Assembly: GCF_964340395.1 (NCBI RefSeq)
Contig: NC_135560.1
Coordinates: 21,141,675-21,205,674 of the forward strand
Length of the DNA stretch: 64,000 bases
Source: Glandiceps talaboti
Taxonomy: Eukaryota; Hemichordata; Enteropneusta; Spengelidae
Direction: 5' to 3'
The position numbers were made by a program, and so were the translations under genes. The notes below the pieces were generated by a model that saw only the letters and a list, made by a program, of their open reading frames with translations, had not been told where the DNA came from and ran no database searches. The first letter of the stretch is position 1. Each line of letters opens with the position of its first letter. Shown here piece after piece: positions 1-14,165 of this stretch.

Positions 1-300
1 ACATCACTGATGGAAGTCAGAATGAAATCAACAAATGAAACAAACACCAGTATGTCTTTGAAATATGACCTTATCCACAAGTAGTACATTAAAGGTTAAA
101 CATCATGATCGCGATTGAGGGCGCTGATTTTAAGGTGCGAACCCAAAAATCAATTTTACCATATCCTATATACAGCTACACAAAACACGTTTACCAATAT
201 GTGATACAATAGTGGGTGTACGATCTTATGAGTAAGATAATGTATCTAAACAAAAACTTTTTAAAATAAAAAAATCCATTCCAGTTACAACTTTAATGAC

Positions 301-604
301 ATGACAGCCTCCACTCCATCACCATCATTACCACCACCCACCCACCAATCATCACCACCATTACCACTACTCAACCACCACCATCCACCAATCATCACCA
401 CCAGTACCACCACTCAACCACCAGTACCCACCAACCATCACCACCATTACCACCACCCACCAATCAGCACCACCATTCTCACCATCATCACTACCATCAC
501 TATCTTTATCCCCACCATTGACACCATTATATTCACCACCACCACCATCATCATCATCACCACTAACAACACAACCACCACCACCACCACCACCACCACC
601 ACCG

Positions 605-646
<42 letters not shown>

Positions 647-845
647 CTACCACCACCACTATAAACTCTCCCATCACAATCATCACCACCGTTACCTTCC
701 CATCATCATCATCATAACCACCATCATCATCATCATCATACCCGCCACCGTCATCACCATCATTCTCACCGTGGACCATCGCCATCACCATTCACATTGC
801 CACGACCACCACCATTTTCCCCACCACCATCATTAACACAACGAT
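301..845. repeat. (CCA/TCA)n degenerate trinucleotide array
   Basis: Compound ACC/ATC repeat, including a pure (ATC)n run near 605-645. It gives open frames of Thr/Ile/His or Val/Met/Asp in both directions, which are low-complexity artefacts. A sister array lies at 1193-1332, after the LINE end. Confidence 0.9.
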
Positions 846-1185
846 ATTGAGGACGAGTACCATTTTGTACTTGTGTGCCCCAAGTACAAACTTGTTAGAT
901 CTAAGTTTATTTCTGAATTTTATTACTCACCTGCATATGATTGGAAATTTATCTTATTAATGCAGTCAACAAATACCTTCATCATTCAAAACCTTGCGAA
1001 ATTTATTTTCTTTGCCATGAAAATACGTAAACAGCTTTTGGAAGAAAATCTCTCTACATAAGCTGACTTGTCAATTTAGCTATGTTGAACATACCTCTGT
1101 AATCATGATCATTATTCTATGTTCAGTTATGTACATTTAAGGCCCATGGCCTACAGTACGGAATAAAATTATTATTATTATTATA
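835..1185 (+). mobile_element. 3' end of a non-LTR retrotransposon (LINE)
   Basis: An open frame from about 841 to 1061 reads DIEDEYHFVLVCPKYKLVRS and continues to FAMKIRKQLLEENLST before the stop. This is the ED/E-x-HF-x-x-x-CP-x-Y C-terminal tail common in animal LINE ORF2 proteins. After about 120 bp of 3' UTR, including a 'ggcccatggcc' motif and an AATAAAA signal, it ends in a short (ATT)n tail. Only the end of the element is present. Clade uncertain. Confidence 0.7.
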
Positions 1186-1192
1186 ACACAAC

Positions 1193-1283
1193 CATTACCG
1201 CCACCATCATCATCACTGCGCTGCTGGTACCACCAATACATCACACCTGTCATCAACATCATACCACCACCACTACCACCACC

Positions 1284-1331
<48 letters not shown>

Positions 1332-1332
1332 T
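1193..1332. repeat. (CCA/TCA)n array, second block
   Basis: Same composition as 301-845, with (ACC)n then (ATC)n. The LINE 3' end at 835-1185 sits between the two blocks, as if it had inserted into one array. Confidence 0.85.
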
Positions 1333-4300
1333 CGTTGTGCAACCCCCCCCCACCTCCCTCATTGGCATTCATATTTATTGTCATGACCAAAAACAGAAAA
1401 AAAAACATCAGTATACATACTGTTCCTGTTAACTATCTAAAGTAGTTGAAAGTCAGTGTGTTGGATTGTTTCCATTTGTTATTTATTTTTTATATCTTCA
1501 AAAGTAAGATACGTAATACTCGAACGCTGTAGCTCATCCTTACAACACCTTGTGGGGTTTTGGTTTGTTTGTTTTTTTTTGCAATATTATTTTATATGCC
1601 TTTACAAAAAATTAATCTCTACAGTACGACTACAACCTGTATTGAAATCCTTAGAATGTAGAAATACGAGTTAGGTCTTTCGCGCAATAATATATATTTT
1701 ATACCATGTTCAATCTCGATCAGGTTCCTTTAATAACGAATAATTACTCTTGGAGATTCATGAATTTTAACATGTTACTTTTGTCCGGTTTTGTTGAATA
1801 TATTGAAAAGACGAAAAGTTGCATTTCACGGGAAACGAATATGTCATGACCTTACGAATATATCTTATTTTCAAACATGGCTTCTTTTCAAGTCATAGCA
1901 ATGTAAGTAATTCATAACGGAGCACAGTGGTAAGCAAAGAGATCTATGGGTGATGCTGCTTAGCGAGGCTTGAATTATCTTCTTTTTAAAGCGTCCAATT
2001 TTCTCGCTTTCCTACCATGAAAAGCACTGAAAAGCTCACAGATAGATGTGGTTAGATTGCATATGAATCTCCTATTAAAGAAAAAGGAGAAAATAATTTC
2101 GGTTTTCCATGGAACGAAATGAGATAATAGACGAGTGTAGAAGTAGTTACACGCCGGCACAAAGCTCACACAGGCAGCTTTGACTCCAACTTCTGGAAAG
2201 CTATGAGAAGCCATCAGGTAATTTGTTTCACCAATAGAGGTGACCTCGAGGACATACGAAGCAGGGGTCTATATTTCTCCATTTATTTTTATTTCTGCAT
2301 AATTTGTTTTCTCAAACAATAAGACTAAATGTAGAGACCGATAACCTTGTTCACAGCGGCTTGTAAGAATAGCCATTATTCACCTAATACGCAGTATTTC
2401 GTTTGGTTGGAGTTTCATTTGGAGATTCGGGGTTTTTAAAGAATAAATCAGAAATCACAGCATGAAGCGATCGTTACGTGTATAACAGGACGAGTAAATA
2501 CCGTCTGGCCAATAATGATGACTTCGAAACATTAGCCGATGTCATGAAAAAAAACAACGCTTGTTTGCAGCTCGCTTGCATTTATTTGCCTCGTTACGGT
2601 CTGTATTGTTATAATGAATACAGATTTGATATCATTCAGTTTGGTCATTTTCTATTGAGACTGTTCATAATGCCGACTGTTTTCATCCAACCTCACAAAA
2701 GCGTCTATTATAGTATAGTCATTATTTACCAATAATAACCATATTTCGCTTCAGTTCAATACCTCTCATTTTTCCAAAGCCCACCACTTAGCCTCGAGTC
2801 AGACTACAAGAACAGTATACATTTCACAAATCATTGACTTTCTGACTTCTTAATTTCAACTTTTTTGGCAAAAAAAAATGAAATTTCTTTTTCTTGCAAA
2901 ATTGCGATGACATATTTTACAGCAGCTGCAGATTTTATTTTTTTAAATTATTTTTTTTTGGCTTTCATGCTAACATAAAGAGGTGTGTGATTGGCTTTCC
3001 ATACTCGAAATCATCATGTAGTTATTTCAGTTAGCTAAGCAAGTTTAATGATGATAGGGGCGGCGGATATGATTTGCGAGAAGATGTGCCGTAATTGCAA
3101 CCCAGTATAGAATGGCTGCCTCCTATGGAGCCGCTGATTGGGTTAATAGCGACACTCGTCTAACCCCACATTGTTCACCCTAATAAACAGAATTGTAAAC
3201 GACCTATGAACATATGAAGGCGTAAGTCCGCATAATTGGGAAATCATATTTCCTTAGTAGTATGGACTTGTATTTTGAATGGCGCGGGGAGTGTGTAGAC
3301 GGAGAACGAAGAATGGCAATTTCTGTTTGTACTTACTCACTCGCATATTATGGCCGACAATTATGTATTGTGTATTCACTTGCCATGAGGCGAGCCGCCT
3401 CTGTCAAGAATATAACAAAAATCATGTGTATTATGCTTTGCTCTCGTTCGTCAATCGTTTACGGGAATAGATATTTGGCGGGAATTTATATCCATCCATG
3501 AAACGTTGTTGTAATGATTGTAATCAGGTTATGTTTTGCCACACTGCCGAACGACTTCTCTCTTCTATTTTTCTCTATTCATAACACTCTCTATTAAACT
3601 CGTAGGACTGCATTTAGTCTCCCCCCATTAAACACTCCTTATAACAGTTTGATGACTTTTTGATTGGACCAAAATTAACGTGACTAATTTGGGTAATTTT
3701 TCACGCTAATAAAGATTTAACTCGAAGGCAAGCCGTCGATGAAAAGAAGAAAAACGCGGGGCATTGAAAACGAAGCCGGACGTTGTTGCTTCAAATAATC
3801 TGATGCGATTTGATTCCTGTTCGTTAGTGTATGCGTAATGTCACTAGGGTATTAAAATTGGACTTTTACAAGCGCTTTGAAATTCAGTCTGAGTTTATCA
3901 ACTCGGTTTAATACAATCAGATGATGTTTGGAGCAGTTTGTTTACCTCAGAAAACCCCCATTTCAATATTTTTGTGTAAGTAAATGCCATATAGTCAAAG
4001 TTTAACTCCAAATTTAAATTGACACAAAAAAATCCAAGACTTGCTTTTATTAGCCTCGTGTGTACATGAGACTTAGGTAATTTCTAATCTTAACAATACT
4101 CTTCACAATTTATTTCTAAAGACGCATTCAGTTACCACCCTCGGTAACTCTATCTTTCCAAGCAATTAGAGAGCGATAACTCGTTTTTTACCCACTGACC
4201 GAGACGATGCTCGCTACCTTTTATTCCACCGTAGTCACATAGAACTCTTTAAGTAAACGGTACTAAACCTGTTTTCAGAGGTTTGTCTAGTACTGTGAAT

Positions 4301-5039
4301 TTACCACAGTTGATATATGTATTATCCATTCAAATACTTACAATTCAATCGAAGCGTGTGCTTTCCTTTCTGTCGCATGTTTTCTTTACAACCCTGCTCA
4401 TTAGCCATACATGGCTGGCGGCCAAGAAATGTACTGTATTCAGTCGAATTTTCTTCTTTTAAACTCTTATATTTCGCCAAAGGCTACCTCCCATCCAGGG
4501 GTGACCTTTTCCCACTTACGATCTTTGATTTTTTGTAAAATTCTAAAGGCCTCGAATGAAATCCTCAGACACTCTTAACGAAATTCTGAAAATTCATACG
4601 AACAAGGATTTCCGAAATTTTGATATACGTGTGGCACCTTCTGTGAGATACACTTAGCTCGTTCTACAAAAAATGAAGAATGGAGTATTTGCACACTCGA
4701 AATCACACCACCGTTTGAGGTACACATCGTGTCAGGAAACAAAAACATAACAAAACAGTTTAGGTCTTCGAAGTTAGATAGATAAAGGGAACAGATTTTC
4801 ACTGAAAGAAGATGCGCGATTCTGCACTTATAATAAATGTCTGGACATATATTTCATGATCAAGTCTAGAGATAATTTTGATGTGTTTTAATGCAATTGA
4901 ACTACATGTTTAGCACGCTGTGTTAAGTTTTTAGTTAATGTTAGGGTAGTTACAGTAAAGTTGATGCAAGAAAAACATGGCTGTTCAAGATATCGAAAGT
5001 TACTAGAATAACATATAGCTCTATCAAGTGTCTCTAACG
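1333..5039. other. Noncoding, nothing recognised
   Basis: AT-rich unique-looking DNA. The open frames are short, lack codon structure and match no family I know. No tRNA, hairpin or repeat of note was seen. Confidence 0.6.
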
Positions 5040-5352
5040 CTGTATCTAACCTTTTTGTTTGTCTTATTCTTTATCTTAACAAGTCGCTTTTACATGTCTT
5101 GTTTGCACCTGACTTCTGTTTTTAGTGCAATTTTCAATTGCCATTGTAACTTTTTTTCTCACTTGAATTTTGTGTATGAGTTATCTGTTTGAGCTTCCTG
5201 TATCATTCCTGTTGTTTTTTCTTGTGTATTTTTTTGAATGGGTATATTTTTTTTAACTTTTAATTGTCTCCCTTACTCCTATCGAAAGGGGTCGAAGAGT
5301 AAATAAATTCTTCTTCTTCTTCTTCTTATCATTATTATTATTATTATTATAA
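5040..5352 (+). mobile_element. Probable LINE 3' UTR and tail (noncoding)
   Basis: T-rich sequence that ends with 'gtcgaagagtaaataaat' followed by short (TTC)n and (ATT)n repeats. This resembles the 3' UTR, poly(A) signal and simple-repeat tail of a LINE. No protein remains are seen, so the call rests on the tail only. Confidence 0.35.
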
Positions 5353-6320
5353 GGTCCTAGTCTCGTGATCATATTAAAACCCTACAAAGAAAATTGGATA
5401 TCAAAGAATTTTTCATATTTGCGATCAAAAACAATGTTCCATATGTTGAATAAAGATATTTTTAAAATTGCTACCTCAAGTCATAGCTATTGCCTGCAGT
5501 AAACATATAGGCTTATATGTAAACACATTGAAAAGAAGAATACAAAATTAATGTTATCACAAGGAAATATCTGATCCTTACCATGTAATTTGCATTTTAA
5601 GTAAGTAGGCCACCTGATTTTTGTACTTTCGTATGACACAGCTCTCATAACTATTTACGATATACTAATTTTCAACCAAAAATATATCTTTATTTAAACG
5701 CGTAATATTTTGAAAAAAGACATGGCGACAGAACTCTGACCTCAGAGATATCGTCACGGTGGTACACTGTATTTCCGATAAACGCGATGGCCAACTGAAG
5801 TATGTCAATTTTTTGCTCTAAAGTAAATTATGATGTCATTTCTAGACAAACTATGTGGTATAATTATCAAAAAGGATGCATCATTTGGCATTTTGTGTGA
5901 CAAGGCGAAACAACAATTATATTTGAAAAACAAATTATAATGTAAGCTACAGATACTAATCGATACGACAACGACTTTTTGTAAGCTGGTAACTAAGCAA
6001 CCAAGTCTTTTGGTTCCAGAGTTTATTTCACTTGGAGCGTTTCTCTAACAACGAGACGACAAACACCCAATTTCAGCAATTAAATGGTGTATAGCAAAAC
6101 AAGCCTGAAATGATTGCTATATTTGTATTATTAATGTACGACAGCACCGTCAAATAATTGCTATTATTGTCGTGCGCTTTAATTTCATATGGATTTGTTT
6201 TTAAACAAACGGCTTCTTTTATCTATGAATGACAAACACGTCTCTATTCGTGTTTATGACGTCAGTCTTTACTTAAGGTCCTTCAAGAAGTTAAATAGGG
6301 GTTTCTTGCCCCACTAACAA
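5353..6320. other. Noncoding, nothing recognised
   Basis: AT-rich sequence with only short frames. No repeat, RNA gene or homologous segment was seen. Confidence 0.6.
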
Positions 6321-6330
6321 ACAAACAACA

Positions 6331-6462
6331 GATAGACAGACAGACAGACAGACAGACAGTGAAATTCTTTAGTGAACAACAACGTATGCTCGAATCAAAA
6401 ACAAATTTTAAAATAAAACACGGAGATGAATAAACAAACACATGAAGAAGTAAATAAACGAA

Positions 6463-6521
<59 letters not shown>

Positions 6522-7577
6522 AGTGCTAAGAAAATAAATAACCACATAATAGAAGATGAATTTACAAGTTTCAGTTAAATCACCATACATATAGGGTTAT
6601 ACTGTGATTGCATTGATACCATTTCTCAAAACTTTCCCATGAAATTTCCGCACGCAAGGGAATTGACGATCAGATTAGAACAGGTTTCACTGATGACTAT
6701 TTTTTTACTAGATGCATTTGTATATATAACAATTCTATTAAAAGAAAGAAATATACCGTAATTTAAATTGTTATGGTTGTTTTTGTTTTTCTTTATTTTC
6801 AAGTTTTTTTTGCTAGTTATACATACATTTTATAAACAGATTTTCAAGCATAGTATGCCAGAAAACATAAATTGTCATTCAGGTATTGGAACGACGTGAT
6901 ATGGCTATGGTTTCACGCTCGCTATCACGTTACTGTCTTTATATTGTTATCTAGATTGTGTTGATTAGTAAACACACTTTTGCAGTTATTTTGGACTATT
7001 TACATTTTGATTCGCAGCTTACTTACATACCTACTCACTCACTCACTCACTCACACACTCACTCACTCACTCGCTTGCTTGCTTGCTTACTTGCTTGTAA
7101 ACTTACTTATAAACTTATTTATTCAATTACTTACTCGTTTGTTTTTTTGTTTTTTTGTTTGCTGAATGAATGAATGAATGAATGAATGAATGAATGAATG
7201 AATGAATGAATGAATGAATGAATGACCAATTAATTTGCTCATGACTGACGGACTACACGACTGACTAAATGTCTGCCTAACCAGGTAAGTAAATAAATAA
7301 ATAAATAAATAACTGACTGACTGACTGACTAACTGACTGACTGACTGACTGACTGACTGACTGACTGACTGACTAACTAACTAACTGACTAACTGACTGA
7401 CTGACTGACTGACTGACTGACTGACTGACTAGCTAACTGACTAGGCAACCATTTGACTGACCTACTTACTGACTATTAAACTAACCGACTGGCTTCATGG
7501 TGGGATGGCAGCCGGACTGACTGACTGACTGACTGACTGACTGACTGACTGTCTGAATGACTGACTGACTGACTGAC
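6331..7577. repeat. Cluster of tetranucleotide microsatellites
   Basis: Arrays in order: (GACA) about 6331-6358, (AAAT) 6455-6522, (CACT) 7032-7072, (AATG) 7165-7224, (AAAT) 7289-7311, (GACT) 7312-7441 and again 7513-7576. The spacer between 6523 and 7020 is ordinary noncoding DNA. Confidence 0.9.
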
Positions 7578-10160
7578 AAGCTTGCAAAGTACAAGCTTTA
7601 GTAGATGTCTTTATAGAAATGTGTAGTTTTTTGCTAATCACTCTTTCTCTCTTTAGTTTTCCATCTTCTAATTAAAAGAACATCTATTATTTATTCTTCG
7701 ATACTCTTTCTTTACTCGTATATCAAATTTTGAACTGCCACCCTCCCTTTTCTCCTCCCGTCTCTCATAGTTTTCCTGCTCCAATGTCCTCCAACTCATA
7801 CCTACCACGATTGCCCTGAATAGAACCTTACTTCATCAACAAAATTCAAACACAAGTCAGCGAATACGCGAACCTTTTCAGGTGAAATACATTGAAAACA
7901 ACTAATCGAAAGCAAATCTTTAAGTGGCTTAATTAGTGCACCAGGATGGAGGAAAGATGATCCCCTGAATCATTAGTAGGATTACAGGTTAGAACATGAA
8001 GACTCATTCATCATTTACCTCCAAAAAAGTTTTCGCTTGATTAAATAATCCGACTTCACGCAACTAAATCGACTGTAATTCTATGAGTAATTTTTACATT
8101 TTGTCTGCGTCGAATTATGGAAGTCTCAGCTGTATATAATCAGTCATTTTTTTCTTCAAATTTTAATTCAAGCAATGCCAATTTATAACCTGGTTATTAT
8201 GCAAATTAACGTTTGTCCTGCTTTCATTGAATCTCTCGGGTTTTTTCTCGGTTTTAAAGACAAAAGATAGTTTAAACGATAGTTGAACAAAAACTATAGA
8301 GTCGCTGGGGACACATAAAGCGGGGTTTTACTAGTAATACAGTAGTGTTACTATCTTAACCCGATCAGCGACCACTTTGTAGAGGTAGAACCTAATCAAA
8401 TCTAGACGAACAAAATAGAAGTAATGTATTGGGTAATAATAATTGTGTACTATTAGATACAGCATTGAAATTAATAAAGTACTATTAAGTAAGCCGATTC
8501 GACTCACAACATTACAATGGAGCATTTGACGTGTTTTGTTAATCTTTCAACACATCTTACCTTCTGTATCAACCTCACCGTGTCAGATGCCTTTAGCATG
8601 GACCGTGTTGTCATTTCATTCTTAATATCGAGTAATCAACTCTTTAGTTATGCTCTCACCAGAGAATTAACAGTAACTGTTTTTTATGCTAGAAACTGCT
8701 CCGTGGCTGATTACTTCTGATGGAACCTTTTCAGAAATGCAAATATTTTTTATAGAAATTGAGTCTCGTCCTATCCAACTGACGCCTTGTTGGAGACGAA
8801 AAAATTATCTCGCCTGTGGCATTTTCAAATTTCTTTTCAAAATACTCGAGTCTCTCTTGGGCTTTCTTTTGACCAACTTTTGATTTAATGTACACGATAT
8901 TATTTAAACACTGGCGTTACGAAGCACATCTGGATTGACACGTATGTAAAATTCATTTACTTAATCACGGGGCTAAGGAGATGCTATTTATTCCCATTTT
9001 GAGTCAAACAATGTATGATGTGGACGTACCGCACTTTGGTGTTAGTCTCAGTTTTGCTAGTAAAATGCCAATTGTGTTAGTCTCAGTTTTGCTAGTAAAA
9101 TGTCATTTGCCGTCGACGAAAAAAGAGAAAAGAAAACTAAGAAACTAAAAATATATTTTTACTCACTGTTACGATATCCTGTTTTTGTTTTTGTGTTTTG
9201 TGATATTGTGGCTACTGTTCTCACTGTGTAGTTTAGTAACGTACACCAAACTGAAGTGCACAGTGTCGACAACTAGACAAATAATAAAACTTATTGAATT
9301 AAATCATTTGAAAATATGTAAATACTTCTTAGATTGATTGTGTAAGTTATTTCTACAAAAGGTTGTCTTCATCCATGTTTACAATAATCTAAGAAACACA
9401 CAATATATTCCAGCTTTACAAGTCAGTCAGAATGTTAAGTATTTTTTCCAGACAAAGAAAACTGTTGTAACTTAGAGAGAGGATGAATTGCATTTCAGTA
9501 TGATGCAACTGTCATTATGACTCACAACAAAGAGAGAATGACGTCTTTAACTCGCGGTCGACTTATAGTGTGGGAACAGTTTGACCTTTGACTTAAGTAG
9601 CCCTTGACATGTGTGGCCTTCTAACATATAAGTGACCATTGTGACGATCCAGACTCCTCGACAAGCACAAATTCAAATTTGCGATTTTAAGTGATATAGA
9701 GATTGTGTAATTTCTTTTTGTGCCCACACCATATGGTAGCTACTCGTACATGTGCGGCATGCAATTGCCCCCTCGTTGCATTTCAATCATAACTTAATTC
9801 CACTCTCTTGTCATTCAAGTCCATTCTCTGCACCCATCACGGAGTAGCATCAGTTAGTTGTGTATTATATAATTACAAGCTGGCTCCAAAGGAAAAAAAT
9901 CGCATTTGACAAGATCAAACATGCTAATGAAACCAGTCCAATATACACTACTCTTTGCCTGAGAATTGTTAATTGAAATACGAGTGTAGTGTCAAACATC
10001 TCTTCTTCTCGGTCTGATCATCAACTCTCGTGTTTCATGTATACAGGATAGTCTATTTTACTTTCAATTCAGAACAACTATGTATATAACCAACTATTTT
10101 ATAATCTATATGTATTTATATACATTCATTTTATCTAACGAGTACACACACTGACAGACA
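7578..10160. other. Noncoding; one 35-bp tandem duplication
   Basis: No gene was recognised. 'gtgttagtctcagttttgct' occurs at 9039 and again at 9074 as part of a 35-bp direct duplication. Otherwise nothing notable. Confidence 0.6.
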
Positions 10161-10187
10161 CAGACACACATATATATACATATATAC

Positions 10188-10277
<90 letters not shown>

Positions 10278-10313
10278 CTCGGTGAGTATCAATCTGCTAA
10301 GTGGCAGAGCGTA

Positions 10314-10460
10314 ATAGTTTTGGTAGTACTGGAACTCTTTCTTGGGTGTAACTCGGAGTTTCACGCATATTGCGATCATCAGACACTCAGAGAGTGTCTG
10401 ATGATCGCAATATGCGTGAAACTCCGAGTTACACCCAAGAAAGAGTTCCAGTACTACCAA

Positions 10461-10466
<6 letters not shown>
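10314..10466. repeat. Perfect palindrome (75-bp arms, 3-nt spacer) with hammerhead-like core, between two (AT)n tracts
   Basis: The arms 10314-10388 and 10392-10466 are exact reverse complements around the spacer 10389-10391. The right arm contains the hammerhead ribozyme invariants CTGATGA (10398-10404) and GAAA (10418-10421). Stem I is GTGT/ACAC (10394-10397 with 10131+300 equivalents at 10431-10434), stem II is CGCA/TGCG (10106+300 at 10406-10409 with 10413-10416), and stem III is ACT/AGT (10421-10423 with 10427-10429). (AT)n tracts flank both sides. Penelope-like retroelements are known to carry type I hammerheads in terminal repeats that can sit in inverted orientation, so this may be such an end. 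No reverse transcriptase is seen here. Confidence 0.75.
10398..10434 (+). ncRNA. Hammerhead-ribozyme-like motif (type I, minimal stem III)
   Basis: With stem I 5' strand at 10394-10397, the order is C3-A9 core CTGATGA, stem II CGCA-ATA-TGCG, GAA, stem III ACT-CCG-AGT, then U at the cleavage position (10430) and ACAC. One deviation: the usual G10.1-C11.1 pair of stem II is T/T here (10405/10417). The same motif lies on the minus strand in the left arm. Because the arms are perfectly complementary, a transcript of the whole palindrome could fold as one long hairpin instead. Activity is not shown. Confidence 0.5.
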
Positions 10467-10548
<82 letters not shown>

Positions 10549-11100
10549 CGATTAGAGATAGTGTGCACTGTAGACTCCTGAGTACAGACCTGGATGTTTC
10601 GTGGAAAGCCCCATAACCATTGAACACCTGTACGGCTTCCTCCCTATGATGTCTCAAACCATACTACAGATCAGATTTAGTGCAAATCACCAAGTTCTGC
10701 TCTGGAAACCCAGAACGGAATAGGGTCAAAGGGAGTTCAGCCACAACCTTCGTTGAGACTTTGGAACGAGACTCCGGCATAAATTGACACGACCTGCCAG
10801 CAATCATGCAGCATAAAGGTCAATGGAGAAAACTGGTTAAAAGTGCCTGAGTTAGCTTGACCTGATGTGATGATTATATGTATATATATTTATATATCCA
10901 TCAATCTACCCACATATCATCCATCAATGCATTCATCCATTCAACCAACCATTCGTTCATCTATCCATCAATCAATCAGGCCACCTATCAATCAATGCAT
11001 CTATCCAGCCAACCATCAATTCATCCATTCAGCAACCGGCTATGTACCAAGCATACAATCTACACATAGCCATGCATCAGTCAATCAATCTAGTCACTAG

Positions 11101-11182
<82 letters not shown>

Positions 11183-11291
11183 TCGTTCATCACTCAATCT
11201 AATCATGATCAACCCGTCCACCAATAAAAATAATGCAAGCAATCCATTCATCCAGCCAGCCAGCCAACCATCTACCCATGCATCCGGGCTA

Positions 11292-11452
<161 letters not shown>

Positions 11453-11510
11453 TTATATATATATCTATATATTCATCTATCTATCTATCCATCTATCTAT
11501 CCACGTGCAC

Positions 11511-13984
11511 GCTCTATCCATCATTGCATGTTTTACCGATCAACCTGAACCAGTCAATCAGAAGCCCAACAACTGTGTCAGATATGAAAGCATTTTATTG
11601 ACAAATCACTGAAAACCTCAACAAGAATATATAGCATGGTATGTAGATGAAGCAATCATGTCGTTTCTTCTAACCGAGATAATTGTCATATCTATTCCAA
11701 CAGTTGCTAGATTGCGTGACATCGCCAACAGAACCCCTGACCAATTCAAACAAAAGTGTTTTCTTCACTATTCATAAAAGCTGTCAAAAACAGGTCACCA
11801 AAGCGTCTGGAGGTGTCTGCCATGTCAGAGGTGGCTATGAGAGACTCGGGGGGTAACTTCTTTTGTTGTCAAACTCTTGAAGGTTTTATTTACAGCGTTT
11901 CAAGTGTGGGATGAGAACTGTGAAACTGTTAGTGTCGATGATGTTTCACAACTTCATCTATACTCTATAGTGAATGCTGAAGTTATAGCATAGCTAGTTA
12001 GTTAGCCAATACTCTACTTCAACATACTTCAAAACGTGTATCTTTTGTAGGTAAACCATTCTACAGTGGAAGTGTGTGTTTTCAAAGAGGATAGTCGGTA
12101 CCAACTTCATCTACGTGATATCATTTCCTTTTTGTAAACAGTCTTCAAATTGACCCTTGTTACATTGCTACGAGCAAACCCGCTTTTAATCAGATAGTCA
12201 ACGCATTGATTGACTAAATGCGCTCGAACACCAACTATACATTAATGTAGTAAGTAGGTTTATTCATGTGCAGGAACATTGTTCAGAAGTGTCTGTTTTG
12301 GCCTGTATATAACACCTTGAAATTATTGATACATGTATGTGTTATCACAGCCTAAGATGAAGTTATTGTACATCGGCACTTATACGTCTCTGTAAAAAAA
12401 ATTACACCTTCATAAAAGGGGATGTGTTAACACAAGCCCTCTCTCAGAACCTTTACACCACCAAATACGAACTCCTTTGCATTGTGATAGAACAACATTC
12501 ACTGCGTAGCTTTAAAAGTGTTTTGTGATACATATGTACATGTTACACCGGCAAATTGAATTTGGCGTTTCACTCGTTGGACACGAAGTTTGTTTCCATT
12601 TTTTTTACATTTTTTTGCGAGTGTCAGGTTCAGGTTTTCCATATGGTCTTTGTGTTATTGGTTTCTTCTCATCAGATGTACAGCCATTACAGATTGGAAG
12701 AACAGTTTTATATTGTCATTTTCGCTTAATGTCAGTTTCCGCAGCCACTATTTCTTTTGAGACTTCACAATTTTTGCGATTTTATTATTTTTTCTTGAAT
12801 ATTTAAAAAAAGGTTTAGGGTTGGCATTGAAAAACTAGTTAGGGTAGGGTAACCGGAACCAAACAATTATTTTTTTAGGCCCTAAGCATACTTTCAGACA
12901 CATTTCAACTCCACGTTGAGGATCAGTTAAGGGTCCCTTAACCGAATCACAGTGATAGGCATTGCTAAGTTTCTGCTGAAAAGATTACACATGGACTTAA
13001 TGATTTTACTGGCTTCAATTGTTTACTTTACAAGTGATAATCAACATGATTACTTGTCTGTTTCTAGAACCCAACTGTGTGAATCCTCTGTAGGATAATT
13101 ATTCATTTTGCATTTGAAGTTGTGTGAAAAACGCCATGTCATGTGAGGGAAACGCCAAGGCAACTTCAGTTTCCCTGTAAATTCTGCACCATTATAGTTG
13201 AACAAAACAAATCGCTTATTTTGGTCCCTGTAGATCAATACTCATTATCGATGCATTATTTATTAAATAAAATATTTCAAATATCAGATCGCCAGGAATT
13301 CGGTGTTTTATGATACACACACATTCGTGTTATTTCTTCGTTTCAATTTTAGTTATGGGTGGCTTTTGGTAAATTATGTAAGTGACCGACTTACAGGCGT
13401 TTCACACTGACTGTCTCTAAGATACAAAATCCAATTCAACTTTATGTGTACCACCCCTCCTATTTGTAGTAATCAACTCTGGGTATACAGATTATCCTTT
13501 AGAGGAGATATCAAATGAGTTAACCATGGTAACACGATGTTGGACAGTCTACCTCTTTAATTTCATTACTGCAAGTGAAGGTAAATAAATTGGTCTTCGT
13601 TTGAGCGTTGTATTCTACTATATACAAAAGACCAAATAAACTTATGATGATAATACTGAATGGTGTTTTATCTGTACGGAATTCACTAGACACAGACGTC
13701 TGTCGTAGCTCACGATGTATACGTATGTAGTGGTCTGTCATCACAGAAGTGTTGTTAGATGTAAATCAAAAATTGTTAAAGAAGAAAATTGAATGATTTA
13801 ACAGTGAAACTTAAATTCGATGGAGGGCACGGTAACGTTTCGATTTCTCAAAACAAGTCTGTGTCGTCTGAGGGCGGGGGGGAGGTTCTACTGTTTGCCG
13901 TGACGTAAAGAGGCCATATGTCAATGACTGTACAAGTAGGGAGAAGATGACATGTAACATATCCCATACAGCAATGCTCCAATG
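11511..13984. other. Noncoding apart from the dispersed repeat at 12634-12888
   Basis: No gene, RNA or conserved frame was seen. Short open frames here have no recognisable similarity. Confidence 0.6.
12634..12888 (+). repeat. Dispersed repeat, copy 1
   Basis: About 255 bp similar in the same orientation to 42692-42940. Both start with 'gttttccatatggtct' and share 'cagatgtacagccatt', 'gattggaagaaca' and 'gacttcacaattttt/cgc', with a GGGTAAC motif near the end. No coding potential. An interspersed repeat family of unknown type. Confidence 0.6.
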
Positions 13985-14165
13985 TTTGTCTGTTTGTTTG
14001 TTTGTTCGTTTTTTGTTTGTTTGTTTATTTGTCTGTTTGTTTGTTCGTTTTTGTTAGTTCGTCTGTATGTATGTATGTATGTATGTATGTATGTATGTAT
14101 GTATGTGTGTGTGTGTGTTTGTTTGTTTGTTTGTTTGTTTGTTTGTTTGTTCGTTTGTTTGTTTG
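13985..14165. repeat. (TTTG)n/(ATGT)n compound microsatellite
   Basis: (GTTT)-rich block, then a (GTAT)n block at about 14067-14105, then (GTTT)n. Open in both directions as Cys/Val/Phe or Lys/Gln/Thr repeats; not coding. Confidence 0.92.

Noticed and set aside
447-791. Low-complexity frames in the trinucleotide array
   Set aside because: Thr/Ile/His and Val/Met/Asp runs are direct products of ACC/ATC repeats.
10131-10657. Frames containing Tyr-Ile repeats around the palindrome
   Set aside because: They come from (AT)n and from reading the palindrome arms; the real signal is the inverted repeat.
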